Source: an uncultured Anaerosporobacter sp. (GTDB lineage: Bacteria; Bacillota; Clostridia; Lachnospirales; Lachnospiraceae). From it: a stretch of 8,120 nucleotides of DNA. Positions 1 through 6,980 of this stretch are shown here, piece after piece. Position 1 is the first letter of the stretch; the number at the start of each line of letters is the position of its first letter. A program made the position numbers and the translations under genes. The stretch lies in the NCBI GenBank assembly GCA_945787925.1, contig CALZJY010000079.1:1-8120 (forward strand). The letters run 5' to 3'. Under the pieces are notes generated by a model, which was not told where the DNA came from, did no database searches, and saw only the letters and a list, made by a program, of their open reading frames with translations.

Positions 1-43
1 GTATGAATTTCTTCAATCCCTTCCTCAACTAAGATAACACGTC

Positions 44-79
44 AAAAGGAGCAGCGCCTATATGGACACTACTCCTTTG
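44..79 (-). terminator. Intrinsic terminator downstream of ilvA
   Basis: Read on the minus strand, positions 78-65 pair with 58-45 to give a 14-bp uninterrupted stem closed by a 6-nt loop (59-64). Three of the pairs are G-U wobbles (71/52, 68/55, 66/57), and these become A-C mismatches in a plus-strand transcript. The stem therefore works only for minus-strand RNA, which matches its place 8 nt after the ilvA stop codon. The 3' arm ends in four U residues, so the U-tract is short, and efficiency is uncertain. It probably marks the end of the ilvA transcript. Confidence 0.75.
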
Positions 80-86
80 GTGATTA

Positions 87-1304
87 TTAGTACATTCCTG
101 TGGACTGTACGATTTTTGCTTGATATCCATGCTCTTTTAATGCTTTTACGATCGCATTCTTATGTTCATGTCCAAATGCTTCCATCGTAATTACAAGTTC
201 TACTGCAGCATTTCTATTAATGCTTACGAACTGGTTATGCTCTAAACGAATTACGTTCCCTTGTTCTTCTGCAATCACTTTAGAAACGTTGTTTAATTCG
301 CCCGGACGATCCGGTAATAATACGGATACCGTAAATACACGACCTCGTTCGATTAATCCATGTTGTACGATGCTTGCTACTGTAATGACATCCATATTAC
401 CACCGCTTAATACAGATACGACTTTCTTGCCTTTGCATTTCAAGTGTTTTACAGCTGCTGCAGTAAGGAGTCCGGAGTTTTCTACCACTATCTTATGATT
501 TTCAATCATATCAAGGAAGGCTACTACTAATTCCTTGTCATCAATCGTAATGATCTCATCGATATTTTTCTGTATGTATGGGAAAATCTTGCTTCCTGGA
601 GTCTTCACTGCAGTACCATCTGCAATTGTTTCCACGCTAGGAAGAGAGACTACTTTGCCTTTCTTCAGGGACTCCTGCATGCAGTTTGCACCTGCTGGCT
701 CTACACCAATGACTTTGATATTTGGGTTTAATAACTTCGCCAATGTGGATACCCCTGCTGCCAAACCGCCGCCACCGATTGGTACTAAGATCATATCTAC
801 GGTTGGAAGTTCTTGAAAGATTTCCATTGCAATCGTACCTTGGCCAGTTGCTACAACTTCATCATCGAATGGATGAATGAATGTATATCCCTTTTCTTCT
901 GCCAACTGCAATGCATATGCACATGCCTCATCATATACATTTCCATGTAATACGACTTCTGCACCATAACTCTTTGTACGGTTTACTTTGATTAGTGGAG
1001 TAGTTGTTGGCATTACAATCGTTGCTTTTGTATTGTATAGCTTTGCAGCATATGCAACCCCTTGTGCATGATTTCCTGCTGATGCTGTAATAAGTCCTTT
1101 TTTACGGTCTGCTTCGGAAAGCGTACTAATCTTGTAATAAGCACCTCTAACTTTATATGCTCCTGTATACTGCATGTTTTCAGGTTTGAAATATACTTTG
1201 TTGCCTGAAGCTTCCGAAAAGTATTCACTATAGACTAACTTTGTTTTATTGATTACTTTTTTTACCGCCTCAGTTGCTTCTTCAAATTTGTCTAATGTCA
1301 TCAT
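87..1304 (-). CDS. ilvA: Threonine dehydratase (threonine ammonia-lyase), single ACT domain
   Basis: This is a PLP-dependent deaminase that converts L-threonine to 2-oxobutyrate and ammonia, the entry step of isoleucine synthesis; it is cytosolic. The 405-residue protein has the fold-type II catalytic domain at about 1-315. The PLP lysine is K51 in TGAYKVRGA. The substrate loop SAGNHAQG lies near 74-81, the phosphate-binding GGGGL near 176-180 and SGGN near 299. A C-terminal ACT domain (about 322-405, with DRPGEL) suggests allosteric control by an amino acid. One ACT domain and about 400 residues fit the shorter IlvA/TdcB-like class rather than the roughly 510-residue E. coli IlvA. The usual TGSFK is TGAYK here, probably a lineage variant. 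Two ATG codons are adjacent (1304 and 1301); AAGGAG at 1315-1320 lies 10 nt from the first. A catabolic role cannot be excluded. The gene lies 115 nt after ftsY and ends at a terminator. Confidence 0.93.
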   Translation of the reverse strand: MMTLDKFEEATEAVKKVINKTKLVYSEYFSEASGNKVYFKPENMQYTGAYKVRGAYYKISTLSEADRKKGLITASAGNHAQGVAYAAKLYNTKATIVMPTTTPLIKVNRTKSYGAEVVLHGNVYDEACAYALQLAEEKGYTFIHPFDDEVVATGQGTIAMEIFQELPTVDMILVPIGGGGLAAGVSTLAKLLNPNIKVIGVEPAGANCMQESLKKGKVVSLPSVETIADGTAVKTPGSKIFPYIQKNIDEIITIDDKELVVAFLDMIENHKIVVENSGLLTAAAVKHLKCKGKKVVSVLSGGNMDVITVASIVQHGLIERGRVFTVSVLLPDRPGELNNVSKVIAEEQGNVIRLEHNQFVSINRNAAVELVITMEAFGHEHKNAIVKALKEHGYQAKIVQSTGMY

Positions 1305-1339
1305 ACCTTTACGTCTCCTTTATTTAGTTTCTATGTATA

Positions 1340-1418
1340 ACAGAGATGCCGCCTTCCCTTATCAGCCTATGTAGGATAAAGAGAGTCTAGCATCTCCGGT
1401 AACAGCTTATTCTCTGTT
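1340..1418 (-). promoter_or_regulatory. Structured RNA leader or intercistronic element between ftsY and ilvA
   Basis: In minus-strand RNA, 1398-1390 pairs with 1349-1341 (9 bp with one G-U, plus U1389-G1350). Inside it, 1385-1375 pairs with 1363-1353 (10 of 11 positions, including wobbles), so about 58 nt fold into one long imperfect hairpin. The 3' strand 1346-1340 can instead pair perfectly over 7 bp with 1417-1411, just after the ftsY stop. The 1418-1414 segment can also close a small hairpin with 1405-1401. No U-tract follows, so it does not look like a terminator. It lacks the T-box motif and the core motifs of the ykkC/ppGpp, glycine, SAM and c-di-GMP riboswitches as I remember them. 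A processing site, attenuator or unknown regulatory RNA are all possible; the function is unknown. Confidence 0.4.
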
Positions 1419-1419
1419 T

Positions 1420-2364
1420 TTATTCTTCTGTTTTTTTGTCATTACGTTCAAATAATGCATTTACAAAGGAATCCGCATCGAATTTTTGTAAATCTTCGAT
1501 TTTTTCGCCAACACCGATGTATTTTACAGGAATGCCCATTTCGGATTGAATTGCGATTGCAATACCGCCTTTGGCTGTTCCATCTAACTTTGTTAATACG
1601 ATACCTGTGATATCTGCTACTTCCGCAAATTGTTTTGCTTGCGCTAATGCATTCTGACCTGTAGTACCATCAAGAACAACTAATGTTTCACGATATGCTT
1701 CTGGATATTCGCGATCGATTACACGATTGATTTTACGAAGCTCTTCCATTAAGTTTTTCTTGTTATGAAGACGTCCTGCTGTATCACATAATAAGATGTC
1801 TGCATTACGTGCTTTTGCCGCATTGATCGCATCATATACTACAGCGGCTGGATCAGAACCTTCTTGTTGTGCAATGATATCTACACCTGCACGGTTGGAC
1901 CATTCTGTTAACTGTTCGATTGCTGCTGCACGGAAGGTATCGGCTGCTGCAAGCACGACTTTTTTATTCATGGATTTGAATTGGCCAGCAAGTTTACCAA
2001 CGCTAGTTGTCTTACCAACGCCATTTACACCAATTAATAAAAGCACAGATTTTTTATCCTCAAAATCATATGCAGTTTCTCCAACTCTCATTTGTTCTTT
2101 AATGCTTTCGATTAATAAATCTTTACATTCTTTTGGATCTTTGATCTTTTGTTCTTTTACTTTTTCTTGTAAGTTCTCAATGATTGCAGTCGTTGTTTTC
2201 ACTCCGATATCTGCCATGATTAGAATTTCTTCTAATTCTTCGTAAAAATCATCATCGATATTAGAAAAACCATTGAATACATGGTCAATTCCGGAAAGAA
2301 TGTGATCTCTTGTTTTTGTTAGTCCTGCAACAAGACGACCAAAAAAGCCTTTTTTCTCTTTCAT
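1420..2364 (-). CDS. ftsY: Signal recognition particle receptor FtsY
   Basis: FtsY is the SRP-type GTPase that receives ribosome-nascent chain-SRP complexes at the membrane by pairing with Ffh, feeding proteins to SecYEG. Numbered from the ATG at 2364 the protein has 314 residues. An N domain (about 1-100) is followed by a G domain with P-loop GVNGVGKTTS (112-121), DTFRAAA (about 142-148), DTAGRL (194-199), TKLD (258-261) and the closing GVGEKIEDLQKF helix (from about 284). The long acidic A domain of E. coli FtsY is absent. Instead the basic N-terminal stretch MKEKKGFFGRLVAGLTKTR probably forms the membrane-targeting amphipathic helix, as in other Firmicutes. A TTG at 2376 would add four residues (MRCN), but it lies inside the ribosome binding site, so the ATG is preferred. 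smc ends 46 nt upstream, and co-transcription is likely. No ylxM or ffh is visible downstream. Confidence 0.95.
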   Translation of the reverse strand: MKEKKGFFGRLVAGLTKTRDHILSGIDHVFNGFSNIDDDFYEELEEILIMADIGVKTTTAIIENLQEKVKEQKIKDPKECKDLLIESIKEQMRVGETAYDFEDKKSVLLLIGVNGVGKTTSVGKLAGQFKSMNKKVVLAAADTFRAAAIEQLTEWSNRAGVDIIAQQEGSDPAAVVYDAINAAKARNADILLCDTAGRLHNKKNLMEELRKINRVIDREYPEAYRETLVVLDGTTGQNALAQAKQFAEVADITGIVLTKLDGTAKGGIAIAIQSEMGIPVKYIGVGEKIEDLQKFDADSFVNALFERNDKKTEE

Positions 2365-2368
2365 ATTG

Positions 2369-2374
2369 CACCTC
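2369..2374 (-). promoter_or_regulatory. Ribosome binding site that decides the ftsY start
   Basis: GAGGTG on the minus strand ends 4 nt before the ATG at 2364 (GAGG is 6 nt away), a normal spacing. The in-frame TTG at 2374-2376 overlaps this site and has no good site of its own, so the longer 318-residue reading is unlikely. Confidence 0.75.
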
Positions 2375-2410
2375 AAGTCAATTTATTATCTTATAATACC
2401 AAATAACTTC

Positions 2411-5400
2411 TTAATTATCTAGCTCATTTTCAATTAAGTTTACACTTACTAGCGTAGAAACACCTTTTTCTTGCATTGTAATACCATACAAGCGGTCCGC
2501 CATCTCCATAGAACCACGTCTATGAGTGATAATGATGAACTGAGTTCTATTTGTTAATTTCTTAAGATATCTAGCATAACGGTCTACGTTAGATTCATCT
2601 AGTGCCGCCTCAATCTCGTCTAGAAGACAGAATGGGGATGGTTTTAAGTTTTGAATTGCAAACAATAAACTGATTGCTGTTAATGCCTTTTCTCCACCAG
2701 ATAGCTGCATCATGTTTTGAAGCTTCTTACCAGGTGGCTGTGCATTGATCTTAATTCCCGCCTCTAATAGGTCTTCGTCTTCTACAAGTTCGAGGGTACC
2801 CTTACCGCCACCGAACATTTCCTTAAACACTTTATCGAACTGCGTCTTGATCTGACTGAATTTCTCTTCAAATTGCTTACGCATTTCCATATCTAATTCT
2901 TCGATGATTTTTAATAAGGCAGCCTCTGCTTCTACCAAGTCATCGCGTTGTGTTAATAATAATTCGTAACGCTCTTGTAAGTTCTTATAGTCTTCAATCG
3001 CATTCACATTAACATCGCCTAAGGACTTGATTCTACCTTTTACTTGGCCGATTAACTTTCTCATCTCTACAAGGGAATATTCTTCTTCCTTTCGCATAGA
3101 AAGGGCTGTCGAATATGTGATTTCATACTCTTCCCACATATAGTTTACATGATGAGTCATTGCATCGTCTAATTTTTCAAGTACGCCTGCCAATCGGAAA
3201 CATTCCTTGTCTAAGGTATTAATGTGAGCCGACAATTCTTCACGCTTTGTAAAGAATTCCTTATGCTGTTTGGAAACCTCTTCTCGTTCTCCCACTAAGC
3301 TAGTGATTTTCGCATCCATTTCTTGTACTTTAGCAGAGAACGAAGATACATCTCCATTAATTTTCTCAATGGTTGCTTGTTTTTCTTCTACTACTGCTTG
3401 CGCTGCCTGGATACCAGTGTCTAGGGAAGCTTTTTCTTCTTCTAGACGCTTCACTTCGTTACGCACACGTTTTACATTTTCAAGAGCGAACTGCATGTTT
3501 TGCTCTAATTTCGTAATCTTGATCTTTAATTCAGAGAAATCACTAATTACTGATTGATACTCTTTCTTTTTAACCGCGATGATTTGTGTTAATTCCTTGA
3601 TTCTGCGGTCATTTTCTTTCGACTTGTTGTCATTCTTGATCAATTCATCTGTAAGGGAGGCAAGCTTACCTTTTAACTCTTTTCCTTGACTTTCGATTTC
3701 CGCACTTTCTCGCGAAATATCTTCAAAGTCATGCTCTACATTCTTTAAATCCACCTTTGTCTGGTTTAATGTCAGACGTTCCGTATTTAGATTTAAACGG
3801 CATTGTTGTTCCGCTTTTACATACTCTTCTGCTTTTTCTTCCAAGCTTTTTTTCTCTTGTTGTTTTTCAAGCAGACAATCTTGTAGCTTGCGTCCAGCCT
3901 CTTCAATCTTTACAATATCCGCCTTGATATCTTCAATTTCTCTACGACGTCCAAGTAAGTTGGAACTATTTTTAAACGCACCACCAGACATGGAACCGCC
4001 AGGATTTAATAAATCACCTTCTACCGTAACGATACGAAGGGAATACTGGTATTTTCTTGCCAAGGCAATCGCATTGTCGATATGGTCTACGACAACGATT
4101 CTACCTAACAAATTTTCTACTACTTGCTTGTACGCAGGATCGGTTTCTACAAGTGCAGATGCTAGCCCGATTACCCCTGGTTCATGAAGCGCCTTTTCAT
4201 TATAGAAATGGCTCTTATTCGAAATACTTGTAAGAGGTAGGAACGTAGCTCGTCCAAATCGATTCTTCTTTAAGAATTCAATCAATGCTTTTGCTGTTTG
4301 TTCGTTATCTGTAACGATATTTTGAATACTTCCACCAAGTGCAGTTTCTACTGCAATTTCATATTCTTTTTGCACCTTTACGATATCCGCTACAACACCG
4401 TGGATTCCTGGATACGTCTTCTTCTGTTCCATAATCCTTCGGATACTGTTGCCGTAACCTTCATAACGCTCTGTAATATTGGACAAATACTCTAAACGAG
4501 ATTTTTCTTTATGATATAGCTGGCGCTTATCATCGATTTCTTTACGAAGGTCAGCCATTTGATGACTGATTGCAAGAATCTTATCATCGTTTGCCTTGCG
4601 GGCTTCTGCTTCTTTCTCTAATTCGTTGGTAATCTCTAAAATCTTTGCATTATGTGCATTGATCTTTTGCTTATAAATCGCCTCATCGGACTTATTCTTT
4701 AATACACGTTGTGTCAACGTAGTTTTCTTTAAGTTATTTTGCTCTAAGATTGCCTCATAACGTTGCATTTGTGATTTGATATTGGAATCTTCACTTAATA
4801 AGTCAAAAATCTCCGCTTTTAAATCATCAATCGTATGGTTCATCTTGATGATTTCTTTGTCCGATGCTTCCATCGCCTCTTCCATCACACGTTGTTCTTC
4901 TAGCAACTGATTAAATTCTTTGGCTACTACATCTTTCTTCTCGTTAATTTCTTGTAACTCTTCTTGTTTTCTATTGATATCCCCATCAATAGAATCCTTA
5001 CGACCAACTAACTGATCTTTATTTTGTTTGGCTGCATTAATTTGTTCGTTTAAGACTTTGATCTCACTATCTTGTTGCTCTTGTTTCAAACGATTCTCAC
5101 TTAATGTATTCTTTGCCTCATCTATTTTTAGATTGAATTCTTCAATCGACTGTTCTAATTTCTCATATTCTACTTTTGCAAGAGAAAAGCTTTCCTTCGT
5201 AGAATTTAAGTCATTTGTTGCAATGGCCATCTTTTCTTCTACGCCCTTTTTCTCCCCCTCAATACGGTCATGTTCTAGCAAGAACAGATTTACATCCAAA
5301 CTCTTTAATTCTTCACGATATTTTAGATATTCCTTTGCCACTTGTGCTTGTTTCTCTAATGGCCCTACCTGCTTCTCAAGTTCTGATAAAATATCGTTGA

Positions 5401-5971
5401 TACGATAAAGATTTGCTTTCTCTACTTCTAGATTTTTTTGTGCCGTTTGTTTTCTTTTCTTAAATTTTACAATACCAGCGGCCTCATCAAACAATTCTCG
5501 ACGTTCTTCTGGCTTTCCGCTTAGGATCTTATCGATCTGCCCCTGTCCAATGATAGAATACCCTTCTTTACCGATTCCGGTATCAAGAAGAAGCTCCTGT
5601 ACGTCTTTTAAACGACAATTGGAACCATTGATCAAATATTCGCTCTCACCAGAGCGAAATACTCGTCTTGCAATTTTTACTTCTTCATAATCAATATTGA
5701 GCGCATGATCGGAGTTATCCAGCGTAATGGCTACATAAGCATAGCCTAACGGCTTTCTAGCTTCTGTCCCTGCAAAGATGACGTCCTCCATTTTGGCACC
5801 ACGAAGCTGCTTGGCACTTTGTTCACCAAGCACCCATCGAATGGCATCTCCGACATTACTCTTACCAGAACCGTTTGGCCCTACGATTGCAGTAATTCCG
5901 TCATGGAATTCAAACAACACCTTATTTGCAAAGGACTTAAAGCCCTGTACTTCGATGCTCTTTAAATACAT
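2411..5971 (-). CDS. smc: Chromosome segregation protein SMC
   Basis: SMC is the ATPase of the bacterial condensin complex; with ScpA and ScpB it loads at ParB-parS sites and organises and segregates the chromosome. The 1186-residue length equals that of typical Firmicute SMC. The N-terminal head has Walker A GPNGSGKSN at 31-39 and the GQGQI loop at 142-146. Long charged coiled-coil arms run from about 175-510 and 680-1030, rich in K, E, Q and L. The hinge lies at about 515-680, with GIHGVVADIV near its start and GGSMSGG near its end. The C-terminal head carries the ABC signature LSGGEKALTAI (about 1089-1099) and Walker B with its catalytic glutamate in LLDEIEAALDE (about 1115-1125). The start ATG shares one base with the rnc stop (TAATG), with GGGAG 9 nt upstream, so translation is probably coupled. 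No frameshift or missing motif is seen. scpA and scpB are not in this window. Confidence 0.97.
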   Translation of the reverse strand: MYLKSIEVQGFKSFANKVLFEFHDGITAIVGPNGSGKSNVGDAIRWVLGEQSAKQLRGAKMEDVIFAGTEARKPLGYAYVAITLDNSDHALNIDYEEVKIARRVFRSGESEYLINGSNCRLKDVQELLLDTGIGKEGYSIIGQGQIDKILSGKPEERRELFDEAAGIVKFKKRKQTAQKNLEVEKANLYRINDILSELEKQVGPLEKQAQVAKEYLKYREELKSLDVNLFLLEHDRIEGEKKGVEEKMAIATNDLNSTKESFSLAKVEYEKLEQSIEEFNLKIDEAKNTLSENRLKQEQQDSEIKVLNEQINAAKQNKDQLVGRKDSIDGDINRKQEELQEINEKKDVVAKEFNQLLEEQRVMEEAMEASDKEIIKMNHTIDDLKAEIFDLLSEDSNIKSQMQRYEAILEQNNLKKTTLTQRVLKNKSDEAIYKQKINAHNAKILEITNELEKEAEARKANDDKILAISHQMADLRKEIDDKRQLYHKEKSRLEYLSNITERYEGYGNSIRRIMEQKKTYPGIHGVVADIVKVQKEYEIAVETALGGSIQNIVTDNEQTAKALIEFLKKNRFGRATFLPLTSISNKSHFYNEKALHEPGVIGLASALVETDPAYKQVVENLLGRIVVVDHIDNAIALARKYQYSLRIVTVEGDLLNPGGSMSGGAFKNSSNLLGRRREIEDIKADIVKIEEAGRKLQDCLLEKQQEKKSLEEKAEEYVKAEQQCRLNLNTERLTLNQTKVDLKNVEHDFEDISRESAEIESQGKELKGKLASLTDELIKNDNKSKENDRRIKELTQIIAVKKKEYQSVISDFSELKIKITKLEQNMQFALENVKRVRNEVKRLEEEKASLDTGIQAAQAVVEEKQATIEKINGDVSSFSAKVQEMDAKITSLVGEREEVSKQHKEFFTKREELSAHINTLDKECFRLAGVLEKLDDAMTHHVNYMWEEYEITYSTALSMRKEEEYSLVEMRKLIGQVKGRIKSLGDVNVNAIEDYKNLQERYELLLTQRDDLVEAEAALLKIIEELDMEMRKQFEEKFSQIKTQFDKVFKEMFGGGKGTLELVEDEDLLEAGIKINAQPPGKKLQNMMQLSGGEKALTAISLLFAIQNLKPSPFCLLDEIEAALDESNVDRYARYLKKLTNRTQFIIITHRRGSMEMADRLYGITMQEKGVSTLVSVNLIENELDN

Positions 5972-6675
5972 TAATTAATTCTCCCGCTCTCTTTGAGTTT
6001 TAATAACGCTTTATATGCTGCGTTTTGTTCTGCTGCTTTTTTTGTTCTTCCTGTACCTTCTGCAAGTGGCTGTTCTCCAACTTTTGCAGATACGGTAAAT
6101 CTCTTATTGTGATCTGGACCTTCTTCAGAAACCAATTCATAAGAAAGCGTTTCTTTGCCTTCACTTTGAATCACTTCTTGTAAGATAGTCTTGCTATCAA
6201 AAAAGAGTTTTTTATGCTCGATGTCGTTTAAGATATATTTATGAATGAACTCTTTCGCACTAGTAAAACCACCGTCAAGAAAAATCGCACCTATTACTGC
6301 TTCTAACGCATCTGAAAGAATCGAGTCACGATCTCTTCCACCTGTCGCATCTTCACCTTTACCAAGTAATAGATAATCGCCCAATTTAATATCTCTTGCA
6401 CATAACGCAAGGGTTGGTTCACAAACCATACTGGCACGTAAACGAGTAAGCTCGCCTTCTTGCATTTGCTTGTGTTCTCCAAAAATAAATTCACTGGATA
6501 CTAATTCAAGCACTGCATCACCTAAGAACTCTAAACGTTCGTTATTCTTTAGCTTATCATATCGCTTTTCATTCGAATAAGAACTATGTGTAAGCGCTTG
6601 TTTCAGCGTATCTTTCTTTTTAAATATATATCCAATCTTCGTTTCAAAAGATTGTACATTTTCTTTCACTTTCAT
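5971..6675 (-). CDS. rnc: Ribonuclease III
   Basis: RNase III is a homodimeric, Mg-dependent endonuclease that cuts double-stranded RNA and matures 16S/23S rRNA precursors and some mRNAs. The 234-residue protein has the usual bacterial length. The catalytic domain contains the signature NERLEFLGDAV at 45-55, giving E46, E49 and D53. E73 is in QEGEL, and D122 and E125 are in SDALEAV; together these correspond to the E. coli metal-binding set E38, E41, D45, E65, D114 and E117. A double-stranded RNA-binding domain follows at about 160-228, with GPDHNKRF and the GTGRTKKAAEQNAA helix. The start is supported by an excellent AGGAGGA 5 nt upstream of the ATG. It lies 55 nt after acpP, with a hairpin in the gap that could serve autoregulation, and overlaps smc by one base. 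Confidence 0.96.
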   Translation of the reverse strand: MKVKENVQSFETKIGYIFKKKDTLKQALTHSSYSNEKRYDKLKNNERLEFLGDAVLELVSSEFIFGEHKQMQEGELTRLRASMVCEPTLALCARDIKLGDYLLLGKGEDATGGRDRDSILSDALEAVIGAIFLDGGFTSAKEFIHKYILNDIEHKKLFFDSKTILQEVIQSEGKETLSYELVSEEGPDHNKRFTVSAKVGEQPLAEGTGRTKKAAEQNAAYKALLKLKESGRIN

Positions 6676-6695
6676 TGTTTTCCTCCTAAATCAAA

Positions 6696-6721
6696 TGGGC
6701 TGTCACATAGCGGACAGCCCA
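6696..6721 (-). other. Perfect 9-bp RNA hairpin between acpP and rnc
   Basis: Positions 6721-6713 pair with 6704-6696 (TGGGCTGTC against GACAGCCCA on the minus strand) with an 8-nt loop at 6705-6712. The hairpin starts about 10 nt after the acpP stop and ends 9 nt before the AGGAGGA of rnc. What follows is ATTTGATTT rather than a U-tract, so it is at most a weak terminator or attenuator. It may stabilise the 3' end of acpP mRNA, giving more ACP than RNase III, or act as a processing site. The pairing is seen directly; the role is inferred. Confidence 0.65.
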
Positions 6722-6730
6722 AATTAAACA

Positions 6731-6961
6731 TTAGTTTAAAGCATTTTTAATTTGCTCAACAGCATCAGCCACTGTTACGATGTCTTCAGCATCTTCATTT
6801 GCAATTTCGATATCAAATTCTTCTTCGATGCCCATGATTATTTGAAAAATATCTAATGAGTCTGCTCCTAAATCATCTACAAATGTAGTGCTCATTGTAA
6901 TTTCGTCTGCATCCACATTAAGCACTTCACTAATAATTCTTTGCAATTTTTCAAATTCCAT
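6731..6961 (-). CDS. acpP: Acyl carrier protein
   Basis: ACP carries growing acyl chains as thioesters on a 4'-phosphopantetheine arm during type II fatty acid synthesis and delivers them to acyltransferases such as PlsX. The 76-residue acidic protein has the standard length and four-helix pattern. The phosphopantetheine serine is S35 in GADSLD at the start of helix II, the face recognised by partner enzymes, and EEEFDIEI follows at 46-53. Helix II reads DSLDIFQIIMGIEEEF where DSLDxVELVM is more common, a mild variation that does not affect the assignment. AAAGGTGAG lies just before the ATG. The gene is 19 nt downstream of plsX, its direct functional partner, so the two are almost certainly co-transcribed. 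A specialised polyketide-type ACP is unlikely in this setting. Confidence 0.95.
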   Translation of the reverse strand: MEFEKLQRIISEVLNVDADEITMSTTFVDDLGADSLDIFQIIMGIEEEFDIEIANEDAEDIVTVADAVEQIKNALN

Positions 6962-6980
6962 TATTTCTCACCTTTCTTTA

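Noticed and set aside
1..43. A possible start of a further minus-strand gene: TTG at 16-14 preceded by GAGGAAGGG (26-18).
   Set aside because: Only five codons are visible before the window edge, a TTG start is weak evidence, and nothing identifies a product. A plus-strand gene ending at 32 or 37 is equally possible.
220..816. Two plus-strand open frames of about 90 codons opposite ilvA.
   Set aside because: They lie fully inside the intact ilvA gene, show no recognisable protein family, and are explained by its codon composition.
1333..1342. Possible extended -10 promoter (TG, one base, TATACA) upstream of ilvA.
   Set aside because: The last -10 base is wrong and no -35 match occurs at 16-19 bp. 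It also coincides with the 3' arm of the RNA structure, so it is not called, although a separate ilvA promoter cannot be excluded.
1305..1419. T-box leader for isoleucine control of ilvA.
   Set aside because: The 115-nt gap is too short for a typical T-box, no conserved T-box sequence (AGGGTGGNACCGCG) is present, and there is no terminator before ilvA.
2374..2376. TTG as start of a 318-residue FtsY.
   Set aside because: The TTG overlaps the Shine-Dalgarno sequence serving the ATG at 2364, and the extra four residues add nothing family-like.
2384..2398. AT-only inverted repeat (TATTAT, 3-nt spacer, ATAATA) in the smc-ftsY gap, with GATAAT resembling a -10 box.
   Set aside because: The stem would be very weak, no acceptable -35 box lies 16-18 bp upstream, and such strings are expected in AT-rich gaps.
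3270..5408. Several plus-strand open frames of 60-130 codons opposite smc.
   Set aside because: They are antisense shadows of the smc coiled coil, with serine- and phenylalanine-rich translations and no domain likeness. smc itself is complete and strongly conserved in the other strand.
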